From contig NZ_JANADK010000001.1 in the NCBI RefSeq assembly GCF_024199795.1, forward strand, positions 62,001 through 126,000: 64,000 nucleotides of DNA, read 5' to 3'. Of this stretch, positions 37,981-47,426 are shown piece by piece; the first letter of the stretch is position 1, and every line of letters starts with the position of its first letter. Both the position numbers and the translations under genes were made by a program. Under the pieces are notes generated by a model. That model was given only the letters and a program-made list of their open reading frames with translations, had not been told where the DNA came from and did no database searches. The stretch is from Bradyrhizobium sp. CCGB01 (GTDB lineage Bacteria > Pseudomonadota > Alphaproteobacteria > Rhizobiales > Xanthobacteraceae).

Positions 37981-38820
37981 ATGAAGATGATATTCAGCCG
38001 ACGACAATTCCTCGCTCAGCTCGCAGCCGCACCAGTCTCGGCCGCCATTGGTAGCGATCTCTGTGCGTCTGCGCGCAACTCCAATGATAGCCTTACAGAA
38101 GTGTGCGTGGTTGCATGGAATGAAAGCAAGTCGCCAGCACGGACCGTCGACCTGTGGATGGCACGCTGCGGATCAATCGATGTCGCCCGGCTCTCCGACG
38201 TACTTGGAAGATTCGTCGTCTGGGATGAGGTCACCTCTGAGCGGACCGAGGGGCAATCAATAGATAAGATCAAATCTGCCATATCTCACTATTTTGACGT
38301 TCGCATTGGCGACGATGAATCGAACTTGGCTACACTCGTCGGGGAATTCGAAGACGTCCCCGAGGCGCTCGGCAGTGCCCTCGCCCGATTCAGGAGCAGA
38401 CAGCCGTTTTCAGCGGGGTCCACTGCGATCATAGATTTGAGTTCTTGTGGCGTTACTCGGTTGCAATGGCGCGATCTCATGCCCTGCATCAAGCAAGCCT
38501 ATGGCAAAGTGGTGGGCATCGACTACACGGATGCTCATTTGAGCGACGCCGATCCAGCGTACTACGATGCTCCTTACTCAACGTCGCAGGAGTCCTGGCG
38601 AACTCTAACGGCATGTGATTTCTGGGCGATTGCGTCGGATAGCTCGCTGTCGCATCAACCGAATCTCTGCTTCGAAGCCCGAGCCGCCCTTTCCACTGAA
38701 GCATTGAATGAACTTGCCCAACAAATCGCGCTGTCGCCCGACGTCGAGGCCGGATTTTTGCAGGCCACTCAGAAACACTTTCTGGGATATGGCTCTGGCC
38801 TGGAGAACTTCAGATCATGA
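37981..38820 (+). CDS. Unknown protein with Tat-type signal
   Basis: A 279-residue protein that starts MKMIFSRRQFLAQLAAAPVSA, a good twin-arginine leader (SRRQFL plus hydrophobic stretch), so export of a folded protein is possible. The mature part has no family I recognise; IDLSSCGVTRLQWRDL and VVGIDYTDAHLSDADPAYYD look like alpha/beta secondary structure. Its right neighbour is the agmatine-deiminase-like gene, 178 bases away. Confidence 0.6.
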   Translation: MKMIFSRRQFLAQLAAAPVSAAIGSDLCASARNSNDSLTEVCVVAWNESKSPARTVDLWMARCGSIDVARLSDVLGRFVVWDEVTSERTEGQSIDKIKSAISHYFDVRIGDDESNLATLVGEFEDVPEALGSALARFRSRQPFSAGSTAIIDLSSCGVTRLQWRDLMPCIKQAYGKVVGIDYTDAHLSDADPAYYDAPYSTSQESWRTLTACDFWAIASDSSLSHQPNLCFEARAALSTEALNELAQQIALSPDVEAGFLQATQKHFLGYGSGLENFRS

Positions 38821-38998
38821 TAATAACTGATCTTCGGCTCGCACCACCAGATTGGACTCCGCAGTCCGATTGCCGGATGGCGCGGACCATAGGTCCCCCG
38901 GCACGGATGTCCCCCTCATATTCAATGCTCGCCGCGATGGTCCGACCAGGAGCCTAGCCGCTTGGCCGATAACCCTTCAACCCAGAGCCGCCTGACCG

Positions 38999-40018
38999 AT
39001 GAATACCGAGCTCATCCGAATACCGGCAGAATGGGAGCCGCACCAATGCTGTTGGATGTCCTGGGCCGTGCATCGGGAATGGGGCTCATACTCGGACGCT
39101 GTCAAGCGTGAACTGCGCAAGGTGATATTGACGATCGCCAACTACGAACCCGTGATGCTGTTGACACCACCCGATCTGGCTTCGGAAGCGACAGCCCAGT
39201 TCGCCGGTAAGAACGTCGAGATCGTGCCGGCTCCCGTGAGCGACGTTTGGATGCGGGACATCATGCCTACTTTTGCGTTTCGTGGAAGCGCGGCTTTGCT
39301 GATAGGCTGGAATTTCAATGGCTGGGGCTCGACGGCAACCCGTCCAGCTCGGGCCGGAGATCGTTTGGTTGGATTTATATCTACTCTCACCCGCATCCCT
39401 GTTATGACTGCGCCCTTTGTTTGCGAGGGCGGCGCAATAATTACGGACGGACGTGGCACAGTTCTCACTACCAAGAGCTGCCTGCTCACTCGCAATAGAA
39501 ATCGAACATTAGACATGAAGGAAATCGAGGGCGGCTTTGCTAAACTCGGTGCCCGACAATTGATCTGGTTAGACGGCGACCCCGAGGAGCCAATCACAAG
39601 CGGCCACCCTGACGGATATGTTCTATTCTCAAATTCAGGGACGATACTTGTCGAAGCAGTTCACCCACTGCACAAGAATGGGCGAAATCGTGAGCAAGAT
39701 ATCCGAATGCTTGAGCAGATCAAAGATGTCGATGGGCGCGAGCCACTCCTGAAGCTGGTGCTGGCGCCGCGCCAAAGGTACTGGCGCTATTCTGGGAGAT
39801 TCTTCGCCCCGTGTTATCTAAACGGCTACGTTACCAATGGAGCCCTCCTCGCCGGACGGTTTGGAGATCCAGAGAGGGACGAACTCGCCCGGCTGGCCTT
39901 GAAGGACGCCTTTCCTGGCATGGAAATACACATGCTTGAAATCGACCATATTGCAGCTGGCGGCGGCGGCATACGCTGCTTGACGCAACCTCAAATCGAA
40001 CCTAGGAGCAGCCTCTGA
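38999..40018 (+). CDS. Agmatine deiminase/peptidylarginine deiminase family protein
   Basis: A 339-residue guanidino-group-modifying enzyme of the AguA family. Motifs: SDVWMRDIMP (Asp87), CEGGAIITDGRG, TSGHPDGYV (His203), and the nucleophile Cys327 in GGGGIRCLTQPQ. True AguA has GGGGIHCIT and WMRDxGP, so small changes at both sites may mean another substrate such as protein arginine or a guanidino compound. The stop codon overlaps the next start by one base (TGATG), so the two genes form a unit. It sits in a defence-rich region rather than near polyamine genes. Confidence 0.82.
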   Translation: MNTELIRIPAEWEPHQCCWMSWAVHREWGSYSDAVKRELRKVILTIANYEPVMLLTPPDLASEATAQFAGKNVEIVPAPVSDVWMRDIMPTFAFRGSAALLIGWNFNGWGSTATRPARAGDRLVGFISTLTRIPVMTAPFVCEGGAIITDGRGTVLTTKSCLLTRNRNRTLDMKEIEGGFAKLGARQLIWLDGDPEEPITSGHPDGYVLFSNSGTILVEAVHPLHKNGRNREQDIRMLEQIKDVDGREPLLKLVLAPRQRYWRYSGRFFAPCYLNGYVTNGALLAGRFGDPERDELARLALKDAFPGMEIHMLEIDHIAAGGGGIRCLTQPQIEPRSSL

Positions 40019-40659
40019 TGCGGCAACCCTCCTCACTCTCGCATGATCTGACATCTGGGCTCGCCGATGCGATCTCCCATTGGATTGCTTACAAGCAGCG
40101 TTGCGGCTTCGAGGGGCTGCTGAGCGAGTCGATGTTAGTCATGCCGATAGCTGAATATTTCATTGGCCACGGCCTGGCCGTAACAGCAGAGCAAGATCTG
40201 TACAGGCTTGTCCAAAAAGGAAAATCAGGAGTAATCAACTACGATTTAGTGGCTGAAAATAGGAGTTCGAGCAGTTCCCTAGGTGAGGCCAAGATACTCG
40301 TTGAGGTCAAATTCATGACTGCCAGAGGTCAAAATCATGCGCGCCTTCATTCTGATTTCGTCAAACTAGCAATTCCGGAAGGTCAGTTCACACGGTTTGC
40401 GGTCGTAGCTCGCGACCTCAATGTAAGCTTTCCAAGTTTTCTCAAGGAGACGAAAACGTATTCGTACGGGGGCGGGGCCCAACATCACGCAATCGGCAAC
40501 ACCGATGTCCGCGCCTCTATCGCCGGAAAGCTCGAGGCTTACGGATTGGAAGAGGTGACCTGCAGCGTAAAACCTGCGGCTGAACGCGAAAACGTTGTCA
40601 TTCTGGCAGTCGACCGAATGGAATTGCCAACCAGCGTTAGGCTTGATGCCTCGACCTAG
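40018..40659 (+). CDS. Predicted PD-(D/E)XK-like protein coupled to the deiminase-like gene
   Basis: A 213-residue protein. NYDLVAENR (Asp76) and ILVEVKFMT (Glu96, Lys98) have the D-(X)n-E-X-K layout of restriction-endonuclease-fold nucleases, with a candidate Glu37 ahead (LLSESML). The family is not otherwise recognised, so nuclease activity is inference. It is translationally coupled to the deiminase-like gene through a one-base overlap. Confidence 0.6.
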   Translation: MRQPSSLSHDLTSGLADAISHWIAYKQRCGFEGLLSESMLVMPIAEYFIGHGLAVTAEQDLYRLVQKGKSGVINYDLVAENRSSSSSLGEAKILVEVKFMTARGQNHARLHSDFVKLAIPEGQFTRFAVVARDLNVSFPSFLKETKTYSYGGGAQHHAIGNTDVRASIAGKLEAYGLEEVTCSVKPAAERENVVILAVDRMELPTSVRLDAST

Positions 40660-40880
40660 GGCGAGATCATTCCCGAAGGGCGGGTGATATCGAACGGACC
40701 GCACAGAGCACCACTCTCGCTCACGAGTACAGCCTAACCCTTTGGTGAGGACGAAACAGACCCAGGGCAACTCTCCGACAGAGATGAAAGCTCAGCAAGC
40801 CGCATTGGGCTGCGGCGACGGCGATGACGGTGCCATTAGCCCACTGAATAGAGCCGGTGTGGCACGAGCCGCACGGGCAA

Positions 40881-42347
40881 TCAGCCGGCGCTCAAGGCGT
40901 CCGTGTATCGGTCGTAAAGGACATCATCCTGGACAAAGCGCCCTAGCCGATCTGCTACATAGGTCTGCGCCCGCGCGACCACCTGCTCATCGAAGGTTGC
41001 CCATCCCAAGGGAACAGCCTGGCCGGATGTTGCGCCGATTGGAGCATGCACTAGCGCGGCTACTGCGACTCGCGGGAAGATCATCATTTCCAACGCCGGG
41101 GGAAACTCCGGAGCATCCGAACAATGGATCTCGTCGAACGTTCTTTCGACGTAACGCGGAGGTTTTCCGGCAAAGAGACAGACAGTACTCACATCAGGAG
41201 ATTCGGCAGTTGGGTTGAGTCCGATCCTGCGCCTCAAAAATGTAAGCGTGTCGCGCAGCTGGGTCGTGGCGCCCCAAAATCCAGTCTGGGGAGCAACCGA
41301 CAAAACGAAGTCGGCGAGTTCGGCTTTGTCGCGCAGACCGTAATCCAGCACGCCGAGAAGGCGCTTGGCATTATCCTCGGTATACAGCGGACCTACAATC
41401 GGGATCGTCTTTCGGTCGCTTCGCGGCTCGCCAGCGCGCCCGACGGCCTCTCTCCAGTATCGGTTGGCCGCGAGTCCACTGCGCGTAATGAACTCTTTCA
41501 GGAACTCTGGTGCCAGCTCGGCCAGCACTTCGTAGGCAAGATTCGCATTGAGCTGGTTGCCTGTGACTTTGAGATCTTCGATCAGCAATGCAGCCGAATT
41601 CTCGATCTGCGCTCGGTCCGCGACCTCATGATCGGGACGCCATGAGCTTAAGTCGATTTCGGCAAGGCTTGGGCTTGAGGCCTGAGCGAAAGCACGAATG
41701 CGAACAGGAGCCTGGAAACGTTCCTTTGGAATGACCCCATCAATCGAATACAGGTCCCGCCGCTGAAACTGCTCACGGTCGTTGCGATCGGCAAGCTCAT
41801 GGAAAAAACGGCCAAATCGTTCCGTAATCTTCTCCGCGACTCTACCAGTCCCCGCGCCATCTTCGATGGGCAGCTCGGGAAGCCATTGTTCGACAGAATC
41901 GACAGGTCTTGGCTGCTGCGGCGCAATCGCAAGAAGATCAAAGCCGACAGCTCGACGACGATCCTCGACTGAAAAGATGGCGGGTTCATCCTCGCCTTCT
42001 TTGAACAGTCCGTCGCCAGCAGTTGTAAGCCACAAGCGTGCGTCCTTCCGCTCAACGAAACCCGGACCTATTGCCTCGTTAAGCACATAGGCAATCTCGG
42101 CACGGGAATAGCCGAAGAAAGCCGCTGTTGCCTCGTCCGAAAGACCAGGCACGGATTTGAGGAGGCGAAGCAGAAACTCGAGGCTTGGACTGACTTTGCC
42201 TAAGACCGCGACCTTATACGATACTTCATATTTCCTGCAGGGAAGCAGGACGTCGTAGACGCCGATCTCGACGCGCCGGTCTTCGTCGGGCGGCACGAGT
42301 TCTTGTCCTTTGAGGCGAAGAATCGGCTGACGGCTAACGCTGCCCAT
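40881..42347 (-). CDS. Unknown protein with winged helix, fourth gene of the NERD-kinase-helicase operon
   Basis: The ATG at 42347 follows AGGAGG; a longer frame upstream overlaps the helicase gene far more and has no ribosome binding site. The 488-residue protein has a winged-helix-like region at about 55-115 (SDEATAAFFGYSRAEIAYVL, then FVERKDARLWLTTAGDGLF), so it may sense DNA or a partner. The rest shows no known motif. It overlaps the end of the 1675-residue gene by 14 bases and is the last gene of the operon. Confidence 0.7.
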   Translation of the reverse strand: MGSVSRQPILRLKGQELVPPDEDRRVEIGVYDVLLPCRKYEVSYKVAVLGKVSPSLEFLLRLLKSVPGLSDEATAAFFGYSRAEIAYVLNEAIGPGFVERKDARLWLTTAGDGLFKEGEDEPAIFSVEDRRRAVGFDLLAIAPQQPRPVDSVEQWLPELPIEDGAGTGRVAEKITERFGRFFHELADRNDREQFQRRDLYSIDGVIPKERFQAPVRIRAFAQASSPSLAEIDLSSWRPDHEVADRAQIENSAALLIEDLKVTGNQLNANLAYEVLAELAPEFLKEFITRSGLAANRYWREAVGRAGEPRSDRKTIPIVGPLYTEDNAKRLLGVLDYGLRDKAELADFVLSVAPQTGFWGATTQLRDTLTFLRRRIGLNPTAESPDVSTVCLFAGKPPRYVERTFDEIHCSDAPEFPPALEMMIFPRVAVAALVHAPIGATSGQAVPLGWATFDEQVVARAQTYVADRLGRFVQDDVLYDRYTDALSAG

Positions 42348-45300
42348 GTGACCCTCCTGCGGCTGTTGCCGGTCGATTCTGCAGAGACTTGACCCTGCCT
42401 TTCTTTTCGGGGACAGCGGCGTCGCGCTCAAGTAGCGCCTGCACTTCGACCGAGCGAGCCGTTCCGGCGGCTTCTTGACGTTCGAACGCAGCGGCCAGCC
42501 TACCAAGCGGACCGCGGCTCGACCACCTTCTCCGCGCGCCGACGATTACCAATCTGTCCATCGCGCGGCTTGCGGCAACGTTGATGCGATTCGGCGCTGT
42601 AAGAAATCCCTCTTGGATCCGCCTGACACCGCTTTCCAAAGGCCCGTCCTCATTGTTGCGGACCAGTGAGAGCAGAATGATAGGATTTTCCTTTCCCTGA
42701 TAGCTATCAACTGTCCCCACCTTGACATGCTGATTTAGAAGATAGGCGAGCGGCGACTGCCGCAACCGCCGTCGTATCAAATCCCGTTGCGCTGCATACA
42801 TGCAGATAACGCCCACGCCAGCGGGATGCTTCTGCTGCGTCTGCAACCAGCCACGGAAAGCGTCGTGTGAATGCCACTCCTCCAGGAGTGAGACAATTGC
42901 ATCTGCTTCGACTCTGTTGATCCGGCTGCTTCCATCTTCCGCACGCCGGTCAAACGCTGCTTCGCCCAACGCATCTGTTTCCACCCAGATGAGAGGCTTG
43001 TCGAGGCTTGCGGGCAAAAGCGATGGCTCTATTTCGGGCTTGCTTCTACCTGGTTCTAGGGCAAGGTCAGGGTAGAACGTTTCCGATACGAGCGCTCCGA
43101 TCGGCGGCCACATGCGATACTGAGTCTTCAAACGCGCACCGGCTTGCTTGCCGTATGGAGTCGAGAAGACCCGCTCGAAGTCGCTCCGTTGTATTTCGCG
43201 CTTGGGAATTCCCGTACGTTCAGCGACTTGGTTTATCACCTCGGCCTTGTGATGCGGCTCAAGCTGCGCATGATCCCCGACAAGTACAGCCCAACGCCCC
43301 GCCTGCAACGGCACTAGGAGCTCGCTCGCGGTGCAGCGAGCCGCTTCATCGACGATCACCAGATCGAATGCGGTGTTGGTTAAGCCTAGAGAAGTGCGCC
43401 CCAGCCCGACGCATGTTCCAACCACGATCTGCCTGGTACCAGCAAGAAAGCTCTCAAAGCTCCGCTGTATCCTGGACACGCTCCCCGTAAAATCCCGCCC
43501 AACGACAGCGGCTCTGTAAAGGCTGTCGATCCGGCCAGCGTTGGTACCGTTGGTCCGTGAGTGACGGGACATAAGCCTCTCGGCAGCACGCTCGACAAAA
43601 ACGGACCAGTCCTGTTCTTCTTCCGCCAAGAGCTCAACAAGCTCTAGTTCTTCCAGATGCCGCTTCAATGTCTCGATCAGCCCGTTGTAACGCTGTTCGT
43701 CGTATTCGGCGCTCTCGATCAATTCGTTGATGCGCGCAGCGATCGGGCGGATATTAGCTTCAAGAGCGACAATATCGTCGACGACGCTCTCGGGCAGACC
43801 AAGAGACTCGCCGATTGTCCAAAGGCGCTCGCGGAAAGAGGCCCGGAACCTGTCCTTAAGCGACTGCTCCACTTTGGTCGTGTGAAATGGCCGCAGCGGA
43901 GGTGACACAAGTTCTTCATCCGCAGCAACCCGCAGGAGACTCGGCTGCCCGCCGGTCTTCCGGAAGAGCGAAAGCACAGCCTCCGCGGCGGTGTTCACCG
44001 CCTCGTGGGATTGACTGGCGAGGAGGACGTTTCGGGCAAGCCCCTTCGTAATCGCGTAGTGCGTCAATGCAGCGATAAATCGCGTCTTTCCTGTGCCGGG
44101 AGGACCTTGCAGCAGACCGACAGGCCTGCACGCGATGATGCGCTCGAATGCCTGCTTCTGATCCGGATTCAACTCGTAAAGAGCCAGCGACTGCCCGTCG
44201 ATCTCGTGGTGAAGCCGAGTCGGCGTCGCCTGCGATCGCGCATCGAAGACCGACAGCAAACCGCGCGAACGCCCATTCCCGGCGAGAATGCGGTCCACCG
44301 CATCGGTGCGCCGGCGGAGGCTTTGCACTTCAAAGTGGCTGACAAATCGTAGCCGCTGCCCCGCGTCCACCAGCCTTCCCTGATATGGGGTACCAAGATC
44401 GGTCGCATTGATGACTGCAAGCTCTGGCTTGGACAGCTGCACGTCCAGCTCGCCAATGCGTCGCCAGCCACCTTTTCGGTCTTGCCTTTGCACCCCCACA
44501 GTATCGTTACGGGCGAACTCGAATACTCCGCTTTCAAGTTCAAGCGCTACCTTGTACCGGTTGACAACTCGATCGAACGAACTGTCAAGCTGCGCGACTC
44601 CTTCAATCGTCAATTCGTTCTCAACATCGATGAGGGTGCGCCATAGCCGTTGGACATCAATGTAGGGCAAGTCCGCGGGTGGGGCAGCCGCAATTTCCTC
44701 GACGAGAATTTCCTCTGCCTCTTCCTCAGAGAGTTTTGCTGCTCTTGGGTCTTCCGGGTCGACGGAGGCGGGAGACGAAGCACCGGCGATCTCATCATCA
44801 ATGCGCTGCTTGACGACGGGATCGTTTAGGAGCGGCACAAGCTCTGACAGATCGTTGGTGTAGCCGCGGGTTACGGCCAGAGCCGAATCAATTCGATGGA
44901 ACTCGTGAGCAGAAAAGCGCTTGATTAGACGCTGCTCAAGGCTGCGCCTTCGCGCAAACAGCGCTTGGCCATCGTTATCAAGACGTAAGTCTATCTCCTC
45001 CACAGCTCCGCGGATCATAAGCGAAAGTGTGCCACGCTCCGCGTTACGGCGAATCCGCAAGAACAAATATCCCTCGTCAGGCGCGATCGGACCGGGCGCG
45101 GCGCCCATTATGGAAATATTGATCTGCACTGGCAGGGCATCCGCCGCTTCCACAGCGGGCGCTTCTAGTTGTTGGATGCTCCGCTCGATCTCGTCGAGCA
45201 ACGGAAGCAATGTCGAAAGGCGCGGCTCCTTCTCCCGGCACTCCAAGATCACTTTGGCAAGCTGCGCTGCGGCCGCAGCGTCCAGCTTGGCGTTCGCAAG

Positions 45301-47361
45301 CACCTCTTCGGCTATCTTTGTGAGCGCAAAGCGGTCGCGCTCGAAAGTGCTTCCGCTTTCCGGTGCATATGCGGAAGAGATCAGTTCGCCATCGCTTCGC
45401 GGCGAAAAGTCGAGCGCATCGATAAGAACCGGTTCACCTTCCGGACTGATGACGATATTGGCCGGCTTGAGGTCGCCGTGACCGAACCCGCCGACATGAA
45501 TTCCGTCGATCGTAGAGATAAGCCGTTTGATCAGCGACAGCGCCGCGAGTCCCGAACGTAGCTCTTCCGGGGGATTCTCAATTAAGTGCGCGAGGGTCGC
45601 ACCGTTCACCCAGTCCTGGACGATCGCGAAGGCATCGCCCAGCCAAAAGACTTCTCTGACTTTCGGCAATCCGGCCGGCCCATCTGCCATCATGTCGGCG
45701 GCGCGTTCAAGGAAGGCCAGCACTGCCGCACCTTCGCGCTTTAAATCGCCCCACGCGGCCTGCTTCCAGAGCTTTACGATTGCGTCGGTTTCTCCGTTTC
45801 CGCTGCGCCAGGTCTCAAGCCGATCACTTTCGAGCATCGGCTCCCCGGCTATTGGATAAGCGGAGACCAGTTGCCGCTGTGAGCGCACACTTGTGCGAAA
45901 GCGATCAAGGCCAGTCGTCAGCTCTTCGTGCGTGGGGCGCGATGACGTTGCCTTGTTGAATGCACTGAGAGCAACGACAGCATCGGGAAACCGATTATTC
46001 GGATCGACTTCCAGCGCCTGTGCTAGCCAGTGATGCAGCACTGCAAAGTCTGAGTTGGCGTCGATCGCTGCGTCCCATTCTGGAGGATCGCCCTTTGGGA
46101 TGACGCCGAAAAACAGCTGATGGATGGCCACGCCTGCGAGAAACACGTCCCGGCACTTCACTCCCCTATCCACGCCGAGGACGTCGTCAGGTACGTCCAC
46201 ACTGGCCAGAAACTGGTAACGCGATTTTCCGAGTGACTTCACCTCCGGAAAGCGCGCTGCCAAGAGGTGTGAGAACTTAATCGTGGTCGGAGACTCAACC
46301 CAGATGCTGTGACCTCCTAAGTCGAGATGTGCAGCATCGTGGCGATGCAGACCAGCAAGAGCTGCAATGAGTTGGCGCGCAAGTTCAACGCGCTCTGCAG
46401 GCAGAAGCTTCCCCGCCTCTGTTTCTGCAAAGACCGCAAGCCGTTGCAGCCGGCGACGCCTGTCATAAACTTCCCAGTAATTTACGCCGCGGTCGGGATC
46501 ATCTATCTTCGGGGTTAGAAGGTTCTGCTCTGCCTCCTCGCTACGATCCCGCAGCCAGTGGTCAACCTGCTGCTCGCGGCCAGCTATTTCGAGGCGCCCT
46601 TCCTCGCTCTGAAATTTGGTGTCGCACTTGCTAAAATCCCAAAGGCGTAGCGTACCGAGATTGTTCTTGTTGCCTTCCTCTGCAGCGTCGTACTCACAAT
46701 AGATTTCCTTTGGATGCGCGAAGCTCGGCACATCGTTAGCGGTAAACCTTTCGAAGCGCCGTTTGCCGGGCTTGAACGGCGAACTCGGTCCCGCGTTGAA
46801 GAAGCGGTTGAGGCGCTCTTTCCAAAACGGATCAGTGAGCGGCCTGTTAAGAAACTCCTCGGCGACATTTCCGAATGTCTGGCGCTCTAGTTTGTTATCT
46901 TTGACGGTTCTCACAAACTCATCGATCGTGAGGACTTTCGCACGTTCGGTTTCGGCAATGCCGGACCGGTCGGCCTTTCCAGTTAAAACTACAAGCCCTT
47001 CGATACGTGGGAAGGGCAGGTTGCGCGTCTCAGGGCGCTTCTTCAGCTCTTGACTAAGAAGCGGAGCCATGCCGCGAGCAATGTCCGTTATTTTCGCAAC
47101 CGGGGACGCGTCCTTCTCGACCCCGTCGAGATGCCATCGCCCGTCGACGCTAGTTATCTGCCCGTACCAGTCTTTGATATCGACAAGATAAATCCGCCGC
47201 TCGGCAACGATGATGACATCAATCTCGCGCGCTTTTCCGGCACCGAGAACCAGATCGAGATTCGTGAATCCGTACCAGCCTCCGGGAAGATCATTCTTTA
47301 GCCGGTCAATTCCCCTGATCTCACGCGTGTGTATCCCGCGCCCGCCATTTGTTATTTTCAC
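42334..47361 (-). CDS. NERD nuclease, tandem kinase-like domains and SF1 helicase in one protein
   Basis: A 1675-residue protein from a GTG start. Domains in order: NERD nuclease-like (about 15-130; EIDVIIV and VDIKDWYG, Asp48, Asp61, Lys63); a degenerate kinase-like region (about 290-470; HLDLGGHSI in place of the catalytic loop); a second kinase domain (about 500-690; Lys530 in AIVKLW, HGDLKPANIVI with Asp630, and LIDALDF with Asp648 but DAL instead of DFG); a linker region; and a COG1112-type SF1 helicase (GPPGTGKT 1086-1093, IVDEAA Asp1338/Glu1339, LVGDHAQLEP, VGTVDSYQGKE, NRINVAASRA). The helicase plus PLD neighbour resembles Mokosh antiphage systems. Confidence 0.85.
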   Translation of the reverse strand: MKITNGGRGIHTREIRGIDRLKNDLPGGWYGFTNLDLVLGAGKAREIDVIIVAERRIYLVDIKDWYGQITSVDGRWHLDGVEKDASPVAKITDIARGMAPLLSQELKKRPETRNLPFPRIEGLVVLTGKADRSGIAETERAKVLTIDEFVRTVKDNKLERQTFGNVAEEFLNRPLTDPFWKERLNRFFNAGPSSPFKPGKRRFERFTANDVPSFAHPKEIYCEYDAAEEGNKNNLGTLRLWDFSKCDTKFQSEEGRLEIAGREQQVDHWLRDRSEEAEQNLLTPKIDDPDRGVNYWEVYDRRRRLQRLAVFAETEAGKLLPAERVELARQLIAALAGLHRHDAAHLDLGGHSIWVESPTTIKFSHLLAARFPEVKSLGKSRYQFLASVDVPDDVLGVDRGVKCRDVFLAGVAIHQLFFGVIPKGDPPEWDAAIDANSDFAVLHHWLAQALEVDPNNRFPDAVVALSAFNKATSSRPTHEELTTGLDRFRTSVRSQRQLVSAYPIAGEPMLESDRLETWRSGNGETDAIVKLWKQAAWGDLKREGAAVLAFLERAADMMADGPAGLPKVREVFWLGDAFAIVQDWVNGATLAHLIENPPEELRSGLAALSLIKRLISTIDGIHVGGFGHGDLKPANIVISPEGEPVLIDALDFSPRSDGELISSAYAPESGSTFERDRFALTKIAEEVLANAKLDAAAAAQLAKVILECREKEPRLSTLLPLLDEIERSIQQLEAPAVEAADALPVQINISIMGAAPGPIAPDEGYLFLRIRRNAERGTLSLMIRGAVEEIDLRLDNDGQALFARRRSLEQRLIKRFSAHEFHRIDSALAVTRGYTNDLSELVPLLNDPVVKQRIDDEIAGASSPASVDPEDPRAAKLSEEEAEEILVEEIAAAPPADLPYIDVQRLWRTLIDVENELTIEGVAQLDSSFDRVVNRYKVALELESGVFEFARNDTVGVQRQDRKGGWRRIGELDVQLSKPELAVINATDLGTPYQGRLVDAGQRLRFVSHFEVQSLRRRTDAVDRILAGNGRSRGLLSVFDARSQATPTRLHHEIDGQSLALYELNPDQKQAFERIIACRPVGLLQGPPGTGKTRFIAALTHYAITKGLARNVLLASQSHEAVNTAAEAVLSLFRKTGGQPSLLRVAADEELVSPPLRPFHTTKVEQSLKDRFRASFRERLWTIGESLGLPESVVDDIVALEANIRPIAARINELIESAEYDEQRYNGLIETLKRHLEELELVELLAEEEQDWSVFVERAAERLMSRHSRTNGTNAGRIDSLYRAAVVGRDFTGSVSRIQRSFESFLAGTRQIVVGTCVGLGRTSLGLTNTAFDLVIVDEAARCTASELLVPLQAGRWAVLVGDHAQLEPHHKAEVINQVAERTGIPKREIQRSDFERVFSTPYGKQAGARLKTQYRMWPPIGALVSETFYPDLALEPGRSKPEIEPSLLPASLDKPLIWVETDALGEAAFDRRAEDGSSRINRVEADAIVSLLEEWHSHDAFRGWLQTQQKHPAGVGVICMYAAQRDLIRRRLRQSPLAYLLNQHVKVGTVDSYQGKENPIILLSLVRNNEDGPLESGVRRIQEGFLTAPNRINVAASRAMDRLVIVGARRRWSSRGPLGRLAAAFERQEAAGTARSVEVQALLERDAAVPEKKGRVKSLQNRPATAAGGSHGQR

Positions 47362-47426
47362 AATACGGCCCCCGATTCCTCGCAGAGTATAGCCAATCGA
47401 GCATTACGCACGAAGTGCTTTTCCTT

